64,000 nt of DNA, taken from Phoenix dactylifera. Lineage: Eukaryota; Streptophyta; Magnoliopsida; Arecales; Arecaceae. Both the position numbers and the translations under genes were made by a program. Location: positions 24,251,146 to 24,315,145 of the forward strand of contig NC_052399.1 in the NCBI RefSeq assembly GCF_009389715.1, read 5' to 3'. The first letter of the stretch is position 1, and the number at the start of each line of letters is the position of its first letter. Positions 24,011-33,831 of this stretch are shown piece by piece. The notes beneath the pieces are model-generated. The model was not told where the DNA came from. It ran no database searches and saw only the letters and a list, made by a program, of their open reading frames with translations.

Positions 24011-25076
24011 TGAAATGGCTCAACAAATAGCAAATATTCCTATATAACTTTCATATAGGAGATACAATGAAATGCTTCAATAATAGGAGATAATTAGATG
24101 ATTTCATTGAAAACTTCATGTAATGGTGTTCTCTAACTATTTTTTTGTCTAAGTGCTTGATCAATTCAAACAAAAGCTTCAACTAGTTCCATATACTCAT
24201 TTGGTATTGACCTACAGTTCGCTTAAATTCACATATAAATTTAATGCCCAATTACTATTTAGGCCATTTTTCTTTTTTTATTTGGTGGGGAATGGGGTGT
24301 TAGTGTTTGGTGCATTGTGCAAGATTAAGGTTGGAAAATATCCTGAATTATAGGGGTTAAGGTCGGCATGTATAACAATACTTTAGAATCTGTGCATGCG
24401 CGCGTGTGTGGATTTTTTAGGTCGGTAGGTGCATAGCTAGTCTTTGCTCCATGTCTGTTGATCATTGTGGTGGATTGCCGGTACTGGGATGAACCGAGAT
24501 GTTAATTTATATTGGTAGAGATTGAAAATCTAAAAATTTCAACTAAATATTCGAGGAGGAGGGGAGTATAGGAGAAAAATGGACTATGGAGGTGCATCGA
24601 AAGATGAGACAAAGTACCTGATCAACTAATTTAGAAATCTTGGTCGATATATTTCTCTCGTACTCGAGAATATATCGTGACACGTCAAATAAAAATTGAG
24701 ATAATATGGACCGATACTTTTGATATGTCATATTATTTTTTGTTCAATATTAATACAAAATGGGGTCTTGATTAAGATGAAAACCTTGTGTGGAAGGTAT
24801 ATATAAAATCTAGAATGGTCTATACCAGGTGAGAAGAGAAGTTTATAAGCAATATGTTTCCCATATGTTGCCGCTATCCTCGTCTTTCCTTTTCTTTTTC
24901 TTCATTCTTCCCTCTATGACCCTTTTTGTTGCATAAAGGGGCATGTGGTTATTTCCATTGTTGAAGCTCAAGCTGTGGCCTTGAGTTAGACGGGCGATGA
25001 CGTGTACCCTCAAAGGGCAAAAAAAAATGACAATGCCAGCCAACATCAAAATTCTTGGGCCCTCCCAACAGTGGGA

Positions 25077-25470
25077 TAAGATCTTTTAGGTATAGATGGT
25101 ATGTGTCAAAGTGATGCTAATGGCACCAAGGACCTCAACCAAACCCTCTCTGGTGGGCCCCAATCTTGTTGGTGCCTAAATATGAACGGCATTATGATCA
25201 CCTAGCTTCTAGATCTAATAGCCAATTCCAAGGCTTTTGATCATTTAAATATGCTTTCAAACCCTTGATTGATTTTATAGGCAGATTCTTGACAATTTAT
25301 TGAATAGGAAGTTTTTGAAATAACCATACATTCATCCATCTATGGACTGTGGTGGTGTAGCTGTCAAACTGAGTTGTTCTCGAACATTTGAGTGGTGGTA
25401 TTTGTTATGTATATGCAGTTAAAGTGGATTGCTAGGAATTTAATGTCATGGAATCTTATGGTTGTCATTC
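25077..25470 (+). other. Exon-like module, decayed copy C3
   Basis: It aligns with C2 from GATCTTTTAGGTATAGATGG through CCCTCTCTGGTGGGCC, CAAACCCTTGATTGATTTTATAGGC and ATGGAATCTTATGG. Nearly every CpG of C2/C4 is TG or CA here, and no open frame survives. It pairs with C5 in the second duplicate. Confidence 0.6.
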
Positions 25471-25502
25471 TTAATTGCTTATTCAATTCTAAAAATATTG
25501 TA

Positions 25503-25999
25503 CAAGGTTTGCCTATCTGGTACCATGACCCGTATCGCTCGGCTACTGCTATGGATGATATGGGTCCATACCCTACTGGACCAGAATGCATTGAAATAGG
25601 GATAGGGAGAGGGAGAGAGAGGGAGAGGGAGAGAGAGGAAACCCGTACTTGTGGAGGCAAAGGGGGGTCGGCGAGCGAGGGGAGGGGGAGAGAGAGAGAG
25701 AGAGAGGAAGAGAGGGAGGAGAGGAGAGAGGCTTTGCTGGGACATTTGCTAGTCAGTGAGGGTGGTGAGGGTGAATCGAGTGAATGGGAGAGACAAGAGC
25801 GGGGAGGACGAATCAAGCGAATGGGAGAGAGAGAGAGAGATGAGGGCAGTGAGGGCGAATCGAGCAAACGACAGAGAGAGATGAATGCGAAGGAATCCTA
25901 ACCTAGCCCATCTCTAATTTATAAGCTGAACCGTGCCAATCCCCGGTTCGGTTTGGTATACCTCGAATTGGCTAGTTCGGCACAGTTTGGCCATCCTTG
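25503..25999. mobile_element. Non-autonomous DNA transposon (MULE-like), absent from the paralogous site
   Basis: This 497-bp block starts CAAGGTTTGCC and ends in the complement of CAAGGATGGCC. It interrupts a sequence that is continuous in the duplicate at about 32709-32725 (AAAATACTATGTATATG). Flanks ATATTGTA on the left and ATATTATGTA on the right look like a 9-10-bp target duplication with a small deletion, as in Mutator-like elements. The interior is strongly purine-rich (GAGAGG repeats, 25600-25880), so the long open frames there are artefacts of the repeat. Confidence 0.65.
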
Positions 26000-27930
26000 A
26001 TATTATGTATATATGAGGAGGTGGTCGATTATTTAGCTTATCTTTGTGATTTGTTAATAAGGTATCTATTGGTAATAGCTGATAGAATATTTATGATTTG
26101 TAAAATATGTAGCATTTCAAATAGAAGATACAATGAGCATGAATTGATATAATTGTTTCAATCAAGGGTCTAAGTTATGGCACATACCTGCCATATTGAT
26201 CCATATCGAGGTATTGGCACCAGTACATGCACTTCACTTTTGTGGTGTTGGCACCAATGGGCATATAGTGTGTTAGTATAGTATGGTACCATGCCAATTC
26301 ATATTGTACTGTACTAGATGGTTATCATTATGAGTATTGCTATATGTATTTCAGCCTTTGGCGTCAATAATAAGATTTGAACCTTCAAAACCAAAACTAT
26401 GCGAATATTATCTATAATCTCTAAAATGACTTATGCCATGTGGGAACATTAAGATGGACTGCATATCATAGACACACACACAAAAAAAAAAAAGAATGAC
26501 ACTATGTACTTTCAGTTCCACCTATCTCTATCATTGTCACTGTTTCCTATTTTTTGGTTGTAGAATCATACTCGTATCTCTCCCCTCAATGATCATTGCT
26601 TTGATAAGGTCATTCATTCTTCATGACGTATTTAATGTTTAGCATATGAAACAGAAATCCCATGATCATAACCCTGACAATTTATTATCAGCATCACATT
26701 CCACTTTGCAACTTCATTACTTTCTTCACGTGCATATATTTTCGACTTACCATCATGTAGCATTAGATAATGCTAGCAGAAGTATAAAGAAGACCTATTT
26801 GGCATTTTGGTAGCTATGCTATGGTATGCTGAAGTACAATATGTACACCATATTATTAAGTACAATATGTTTTAGAGCACAATCTTCATCCTCCCTAGCT
26901 GAGACCATAAACAATTGAGGTTTCCAAATATCAATGCCACAAACTGTCTTCCTTGGCATGTGTTCAGCTTGCGACTTGTTTTCTGCCCTCCTACATTACT
27001 TGATGTCATCCTACATATTTTGAGAAGTCACATTCCCTTCCCTGGTGTCTTCAACATAGGCCTTGCTTTCAAAATTGCCCCATGTTAATACTTTTTAGCA
27101 TCTGACAATTATCTCGAGCTTTGATTCTTTGAGTAGTCATCTTGTGTATGCCTGCTTGCATAGTTCCATGTCTCTGTCATGTCTGAATCCTGTCAATTTT
27201 TATGTCAACCTGTAACATTGTGGAGAAACCACCTGTGAGACTAAATATGGGATGCACTGCTAAAGCTTCTTCAGCAGTAATCTACTTTTGGAGTACAAAA
27301 TATAAATACAGCTATGTTACTCGAAACCTTTAACCATCAAAGAATGCTCGGTGACAACACAGAATATTTGTTTGGATATCTCTATTCTCTAAGTAGCGCT
27401 TATGAGTTTTAAGGTAGCTTTGGTGTCTGACAAGAATCTATCAGCATGGTGACTGATCGATTTTGCACAATCATACACAATCGGACATGTTTTTTATGGT
27501 CGATATTTTGCTTGGTAGTTCCTGACAAGAATCTATCAGCATGGTGACTGATTTTGCACAGTATCCACAGTGGTTTATCAGTTTTTAGCTGATTGTATCA
27601 ATTTTAAGCTATAGCTAGTTACTGGTGCATTTTTAAATATTTTCCTTGCATGGACCGAAGTTTGTTTATTCAGTAAATAATAACAGTGATCATGAAGTGT
27701 CTGGATCTGAGAAAATAATCTTTTTGCTTTTTTATTTTTATGTTGGCAGTTTGCTTAATAGTTATTATAGAGTGTCAGAGAAAGATTTTGGATGGTGGAC
27801 TTCTGTTCATCAGTCCAACATGTAGTCAAGCTCCATGAAGAGTAGCTGCAGGTGCATACGAAATTAGATTTTTCATCCATGCAGTATGATTGTAGCATTT
27901 TTTTTCAGATGGGAACTTTTGAGTTACATC
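26000..27930. other. Duplicated non-coding segment, first copy
   Basis: It aligns patchily with 32709-35900 in the same order. Shared landmarks include GAGGAGGTGGTCGATTRTTTAGCT, the CTTTGATAAGGTCA word, CAGTAATCTACTTTTGGA and TTTGTTTGG. No gene was seen. A 31-bp direct repeat at 27427-27457 and 27522-27552 is unique to this copy. Confidence 0.6.
27427..27552. repeat. Exact 31-bp direct repeat, 95-bp period
   Basis: The word beginning CTGACAAGAATCTATCAGCA occurs at 27427-27457 and 27522-27552 with no mismatch. Similarity continues (TTTTGCACA) after a 4-bp difference, so the event was a local duplication. Confidence 0.9.
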
Positions 27931-28040
27931 TTACTTTGGTGGATTTATATTGATTTTCAACTTTCCTTATCATCTCATTTTCTCTTGTATCATATGATTT
28001 TTGTACTTTCGTACCAACATGACTTCTCCTTCTGATCCAG

Positions 28041-28335
28041 TCTCTGAGCACCAGATGAACCCAGTTGTTAGACTACATAAGAGAGGCTGCTGTGATTGCA
28101 ACAAGACCAGTCACTGTTTGATGTTTTAAGATTGGAATCACTGTTTCTTCTTGGGAGTCCTGGTTCTTCTACTTGTGAGTGGCGAGCTTGGCAACTGTGA
28201 CCAGAGACCAATGATCAAAGTGATCGGCTTGCTCTTCACCTTTCCCACTTCCATGCATGGCAGTCTCTTGGATCATTCCATCTTCTCATGCCTTGGTGGC
28301 TTTGGGGCTTCATGATCGTGGCTTGATGCCCCCCT
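28041..28335 (+). pseudogene. Phytocyanin (early nodulin-like) pseudogene, exon 2 only
   Basis: This block is clearly homologous to exon 2 of the gene at 18364-19244. It retains the acceptor-like CCAG at 28040 and the preceding intron words CAACATGACTTCTC. It also has codons matching VVRLHKRG, CNKTSH and the C-terminal SWIIPS segment. There is no first exon. One extra T changes ATGTTTAAG to ATGTTTTAAG and gives an in-frame stop near the middle, and later indels break the frame again. Homology extends about 300 bp past the stop (28386-28640), so the copy came from DNA duplication and not retroposition. Confidence 0.85.
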
Positions 28336-29114
28336 ATCGTGGCATTGGGGCATCACTTGGTTCGTGTTAGTTCTTTGGGTTTGAACAACAGGAATAGGAT
28401 GAATTTGCAATCCTCAGAAATGGAATTGGTTACCTATTTCTCTTTTTTCGTCTTCCCTGTTACTATCATGACACAGGTACATTCCTTATGGATGCTGTCA
28501 AGCTTCTTATTATGATTCATTTGTCTTCATATTTCTTCTTCCCTTCTGATGTAATTATCCAGCTAATCTTAACTGTTAATTACTTGCATTAATAGGCTCA
28601 TATTAAGTTTGCGACCTGAGCTGGCACTGTTAAATAAATTTTATTTTGATGTCTCCTTAACTAATTATGGATGCATTTTTGTAGGATTGGAGATTTATCC
28701 ATCTGCAAGAAAACCCCTCATCATGCTCTTGACAAACGGTAGATTTGATTTATCCAACTAATATAAATTTTTTATCCAATACCTGTCAGTCTTTTTCATG
28801 ATTTCTATTTATCTAGTGGCTATCTAATAGACATATTCTGATATTCCTTTTTCCCTCATGTTAACCACAATAATGTGGATTCAGTAGAAAGAGAGTGTCC
28901 ATATCCTCTCACTAGCGTTCTTCAGAAAAACCATCCTATAGAAACAACACATGTATGTAAGCACTCGCAAATTGCTCCGACATCAAAAATAAGCACCAGC
29001 TGTTGGAAAAAGAACGAAGTACTTGATTTAAGCTTGCCTTCATTAGATTAGCCAAAAGCACCTTTGTGCCGCTACACTACAAGAAGTCCAGAAGAAATAG
29101 AAAATAAAATAAGA

Positions 29115-29850
29115 AAACACAAAATAATCGATCTCCCCGTTCGAGGCCGTGTTAGGATTGCTGCGCCCCGAGCACCGTGTTGCCCCAAGATTCCCTGATG
29201 ATTGAGCTCGGCTTCGGTTCTCTTCCTCCAAGAATTTTGCCCTATCCTTCTCAATCCTCGTTACCTGGAACACCCTTCTCAATCCTCGTTACCTGGAACA
29301 CCCTCCTCGGCCCCTCCGCTTCCCTCAGCTTTTGATGCCTTCGTTTTCTTACAGCGGGGTTTCCAGCCGCCAGATCGTGGTTATTGTTGCGGCAGCGACC
29401 AGAAAATGCCCCGTCTGCGGCGGGATCTTTAGGTAAGAGTGGTATGGGACGGCATGACATCGGTGGCGCTGAGGGCATCGGTCGGACCCTCTCCGGTGGG
29501 CTCCGGGCGTGCCGGTGCCCGGACATGGACGGCGTTAGGGTTGTTCTGGATTCCGGAATATGTGGCCGGACTCGACGCGGAGTCGACTTCTTGGGGGTAT
29601 GCTTCCCAAACCCTATAAGAAATTTCTTGACTGATGAATTTAATTTGGAAGGTTCGAGACCGTTACGCGTTTGTGCATGTATTAATGGCGAAAGTTCCGG
29701 CTTGTCACTCATTCTTGCATCCCCGATAGACACCATGCTGAAGCTGTCGGAAAGTGGTGATAATTATGTGCAGTTAAATTCGAATAGATATCAATTTGAG
29801 ATCTGGTGGTTCACAGGGTATGTGCTGGTAGCATTCCATTAAATGGTTAG
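29115..29850 (+). other. Exon-like CpG-rich module, copy C4
   Basis: Like C2 it has a GC-rich 5' part, a donor-like GATCTTTAG|GTAAGAG at about 29431, the CpG-rich shared core (about 29480-29545), GGTTCGAGAC, GATATCAATTTGAG and CACAGGGTATGTGCTGG. It lies about 0.8 kb downstream of the phytocyanin pseudogene, mirroring the distance of C1 from the intact gene. A 28-bp tandem duplication is present at 29246-29300. Confidence 0.55.
29246..29300. repeat. 28-bp tandem duplication in module C4
   Basis: CCTTCTCAATCCTCGTTACC followed by TGGAACA occurs twice with period 28 (29246-29272 and 29274-29300). It is absent from the other modules, so it is a recent slippage or local duplication. Confidence 0.9.
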
Positions 29851-30033
29851 TGATTCACAGATTTTATACAGCTAGTATCGCCATAGAAGTTTCATAAGAT
29901 GCTATGAGAATTAATTGCTAGAATTTCTTAAATAAAATGAATGAATTCCATCTATGAAACCGAATCTATGTGAAAGCAAGTTTTTCATCTTGAATTCCAT
30001 GCTCACAAAGACAGATCTAGGATTATTCCCGTG

Positions 30034-30684
30034 CATAGTTTGAAAGCCCAAAAACTTGACTTGATTCGACTCTACTCGAAAGTCAGCCAAGTCAAAGTTG
30101 ATTTAAAGACTCGGTCAAGTACCCAATGAATCTTGAACATCAAAACACAGTACATAAACATATAATTAAACACACACACATACACATATTTGTTATTGAA
30201 TACTAGTTTTTAAGGACAAAATAGAGTTATATAATTTATTGTGCACAGTATCAATATATTAATTCAATAATTAAATTAAAGAAATTAAGATATACCAATA
30301 ACTATTTGACATGTTATCAACTATTATTTGCATGTTGGTGTTAAGTGCTTGGGGAGCATGACTAGCAGAAACCCCAGACCTTCACATTTCATTTGTATTG
30401 TTATATTTTTATGCCAAATATGCTAAAAAACACCCTCGAATGACTTGCTTTGAGAGAAATCTGAAAAATTGGGGTATTGAAACAGATTGTAGTTAGTGTT
30501 CAAGATTCAATTGAGTCAAATGACTAAACTGAGTTTCAAGTAACTCAGCGAGTAAATCGAGTCAAGATTGATCAGGAATATGAGTTTTACACAAGCCTGA
30601 GTCTCCTACCGAGGGCCCAAAAACTTGTTGAGTCGGGTTAACTTGGTTGAGGTTTGAGTTGACTCGGCAAGTTTTTAGACTATG
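30034..30684. mobile_element. Non-autonomous hAT-like element with 8-bp target duplication
   Basis: The element is 651 bp. The left end CATAGTTTGAAAGCCCAAAAACTTG and the right end (complement CATAGTCTAAAAACTTGCC) form an imperfect terminal inverted repeat. It is flanked by TTCCCGTG (30026-30033) and TTCCAGTG (30685-30692), an 8-bp duplication with one mismatch, the length made by hAT transposases. The interior is rich in GAGTC/GACTC words and has no transposase frame. Confidence 0.72.
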
Positions 30685-31099
30685 TTCCAGTGTGGTTCTA
30701 ATGCAGTAGTTGTTAAAAGATGATAGGTCTCTAGTTAATTAACATAATATTTCATTAATAAGCATTCCATCTAATTATGGCTTTATTAATTCATTTGAGT
30801 TATTTTAATTTTGTAATCCAAGTCCTTGATCAATTCAAAACAAAGATTTTCAATAAGTTCCACAAGCTGATTTACTTTCATGAAAATGAACTATTTTGTT
30901 ATTAATGTATATGTACCATCATGACAGGTCGACATTTTATATAACTTTTCCTAAAGTAATTTAATCTCAAAAAGGTTTTCGTAAAATAATCATGTGTCTC
31001 ATATTGTTGAAGCAATTGTTATGATGACTAGATAGATCATATCAGGCCTCCCAAATATTACTATTGTATAAAATGATAAGCATGACCTTAGCCTCACTT

Positions 31100-32060
31100 C
31101 CATGATAGAAAAATTATAGAAGAGAGACACGTGGATGATTTGATTTGAAAACTTCATGGTTGCTGTATACGAGTCTCCAATACCTGAATGTTAAGTTGAA
31201 AGACTAGGAGAAAACAATAACATATGATCGGTAGAACATTGAGAAGATATGGGGTTTATGAGAGAGAGAACATATATGATTTGGTGACTAACAATTAAGA
31301 GATTATATTCCTTACTGCACAAGGCTTCAGTATCGTATAAAAAGGGCCTTTCCAAGATATGCTACTATGACAGATGTCATATATATTCAAAACTAGATTC
31401 TGATGTTGATCTATAGTTCATTTAGATCCAAAAATAAATTTATCATCCAATTGCAATTAAAACTATTTTTTTCGATAGGTGGGGTGGGATGGGGGACATG
31501 GCCACTCTTTTCTCTATCCCTAATGATCATCTTAGTGGGTTGGCAATATGAAGGCGAGCCAAGATATAGATTTATCTTGGCTGAGAATAAAAATCTAAAA
31601 ATTTTAAATTGGATAATCGAGGAGGTAAGTGTAGGAGGGAGGTAGACTAAGGAAGTGTTGGTCAAGAGATTAGATTAAGAAGTTTCTAAGCAACTGATTT
31701 AGAAATCTCAGAAGAACATGTTTGTATCATATTGGCCAACATATCATGATATATCAATGAAAAAAATTCACCAAAATAATAAGAACTAATATTTCAGATA
31801 TATGTTATTGTTGAAAGCTCAATACTCATTTTTTCCTTTTTTTTGAGATTAGGAGGGGCTAATCCTACCTTTTCTACCCTATGTCCGCCCACCTTCGGGG
31901 GATTGACTCCAACCAAAATCGAACCCTTGCCCCCTTGTCCAAGTGGCAAGGGTGATACTATCTGAGCAAATGCTCGATGGTGATTGCTTAATACTGATAC
32001 AAACTAAGGTCTCAATTGATGTGAAATTCTCATGTGAAAGGTATATATAAAATCTAGCAT
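31100..32060. other. Duplicated non-coding segment, second copy of 24090-24800
   Basis: It is collinear with the first copy: GAAAACTTCATG, TTGAYCTAYAGTTC, GGTGGGG, AATCTAAAAATTT, TAATCGAGGAGG-like, TTTAGAAATCT and AGGTATATATAAAATCTAG occur in the same order in both. A SINE at 31830-31985 interrupts only this copy. Confidence 0.65.
31830..31985 (-). mobile_element. tRNA-derived SINE, absent from the paralogous site
   Basis: On the minus strand it has an A-box-like TTGCTCAGATAGT, then about 40 nt later a B box GGGTTCGATTTTGG, and a terminal A-rich tail (T run at 31829-31844 on plus). This is the layout of a tRNA-derived plant SINE of Au-like type. Flanks GCTCAATACTCAT (31817-31829) and GCTTAATACTGAT (31986-31998) are a 13-bp target duplication with two mismatches. 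The duplicate copy near 24740-24760 has a single uninterrupted GTTCAATATTAATAC at the same place, an empty site. Confidence 0.75.
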
Positions 32061-32289
32061 GGTTTATACCATGTGGGGAGCAAAGTTTACAAGTAAATGT
32101 GTTTACCTCGTCTTGCCGCTAGCCACCTCTTTCATTTTCTGTCTCTCCACTCTTTCCCTCATCTCACTTCCTTGTGTCAAGGGGCATGAGATTGTTTCCA
32201 CTAGTGAAGCTCAGGCCATGACCTTAAGGCAGACAGATGATGCAATCTACATCTCAAAGCACGAACTCAGCAGTGCTGCCCAATGTTAA

Positions 32290-32690
32290 GCTCAATAGGC
32301 CCCTCTAATGATGGGATGGGATATGGTCGGTATGGAACAAAATGATGACAATGATGATCATGCAGAGAATCTTGACTGGATTCTCTTTGGTAGGCTCCTA
32401 GTATGCCAGTGCCCAAATATGAATGACACTAGGGACATGTAGGTTCTAAATCCTGCAGCCAATACCGTGGCTTCTTTTCTTTCAAACCCTTAACTGATTT
32501 TTATAGGCAGTTTCTTGATGTTGTAATGGGAAGATTCAAGATGAAGGCATATTCAAGCATCTGCAAATTTCTAGTGATGTCATTGTCAACGTGAGTCGTT
32601 CTCAAACATTTGAGTGGCAATATTAATTATATGTATTTAAATTGGATAGGTATGAATTTACTATGGTGGAATCTTATGGCTTTTTTTTTA
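32290..32690 (+). other. Exon-like module, decayed copy C5
   Basis: It is the counterpart of C3. It shares ATGGTCGGTATGGAAC, TTCTCTTTGGTAGGCTCC, CAAACCCTTAACTGATTTTTATAGGC, CTCAAACATTTGAGTGG and ATGGTGGAATCTTATGG. The core has essentially no CpG and no open frame. Confidence 0.6.
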
Positions 32691-33067
32691 ATTGCTTGTT
32701 TAATTCCGAAAATACTATGTATATGTAGAGAGGAGGTGGTTGATTGTTTAGCTCATCTTTATAGACAGGTTAATAGGGTATATTCTAGTAATAGTTGATG
32801 AGCTATTTATTATTCATAAAATATTTAGCATTTACTCTAATGAAACTTCAAAATAGAAGATAGAATGAGCATTAGTTGGTGGAGTTATTTCAATCAAGGG
32901 TTTAAGTGGGTGCATGTATAAATTGTACGATACCATACTAGTAAGCTACCAGTTTACGTACATTCTTTGTCTGATAATAGACACATGGTATGCACTTTTG
33001 TGTGTTGACACCGATAGTTGTATCATGTGTCAATATGGCATCATACCATGCCAACCTATAATGTACC

Positions 33068-33826
33068 TGACGTAGGCTAGGGGCCTAGCGCAAACTTCAG
33101 AGTACCTAATAAAAGACTAAAGCTGGTTATGTAACAAAAGTAAATATAACTGAAAGCTGTTATCAATTTGAAAACTAAAGGCTGAGGGTCTAATGCTAAG
33201 AAAGAAATTAGAAGAAGGAATAACTAGCAGCTTCTTACCTTGCTATGAAGAGGGCCTCGTTGTTGCCAAGGGCTCGTCCAATTGACACCTTCGAGATGCT
33301 CCACGACCAAGGACTCCACCAACTAGCCACTTTGCCAATTCATAGAATCCACCAAGATCGTGCAGTATTTGCCATGTTAAAAGAGAACACCAAAGTGTAC
33401 CTGTAAAAGAAGCTTTAATAATTTTTCAACATTCAAAGCTAAGTACAAGAGGGGTATATTTATAGGCTCTGGAGTTCTTACAATGCTAGGGATATCTAGG
33501 TACCCCCATATTCCAAAAAGAATAAGAAAAACAACTCCTAAGCTAACCAAACTAGGATGTCTCAACGCTCAGTGATCTATCTGCAGTTAGTTGGCCTTTG
33601 ATGCCAGTTATGTCACTTCAGATGATCTGATGGTGTGAAGGAGTACCATCAGTTGACTGGGATTCAGATATCTGAATCCTTTGGACAGTAGGCAGCTACC
33701 ATCGAATGCCTTCTAATGGTGGACACTTCATTGTTGATAGGGTACCAAGATGCAATATTCACCATCAGAAGGTTCTTCGGCCTTGATAATTTGTTCTTGG
33801 GCCAAGTTTGATCTCAGCCTGCATCA
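33068..33826. mobile_element. Probable solo LTR (759 bp)
   Basis: The block begins TGACGTAGGCT and ends AGCCTGCATCA. These are TG...CA termini with an 11-bp inverted repeat matching at 9 positions. It is flanked by GTACC (33063-33067) and ATACC (33827-33831), a 5-bp target duplication with one mismatch. It contains TATATTTATAGGC near 33456, a plausible LTR promoter TATA box. The duplicate copy at about 26305-26330 lacks it. No coding sequence lies inside, so a single LTR left after recombination is the simplest reading. Confidence 0.65.
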
Positions 33827-33831
33827 ATACC

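Noticed and set aside
25364..25901. Overlapping 160-170-codon frames on both strands
   Set aside because: They lie on a GA-rich tract inside a DNA transposon and have only low-complexity translation.
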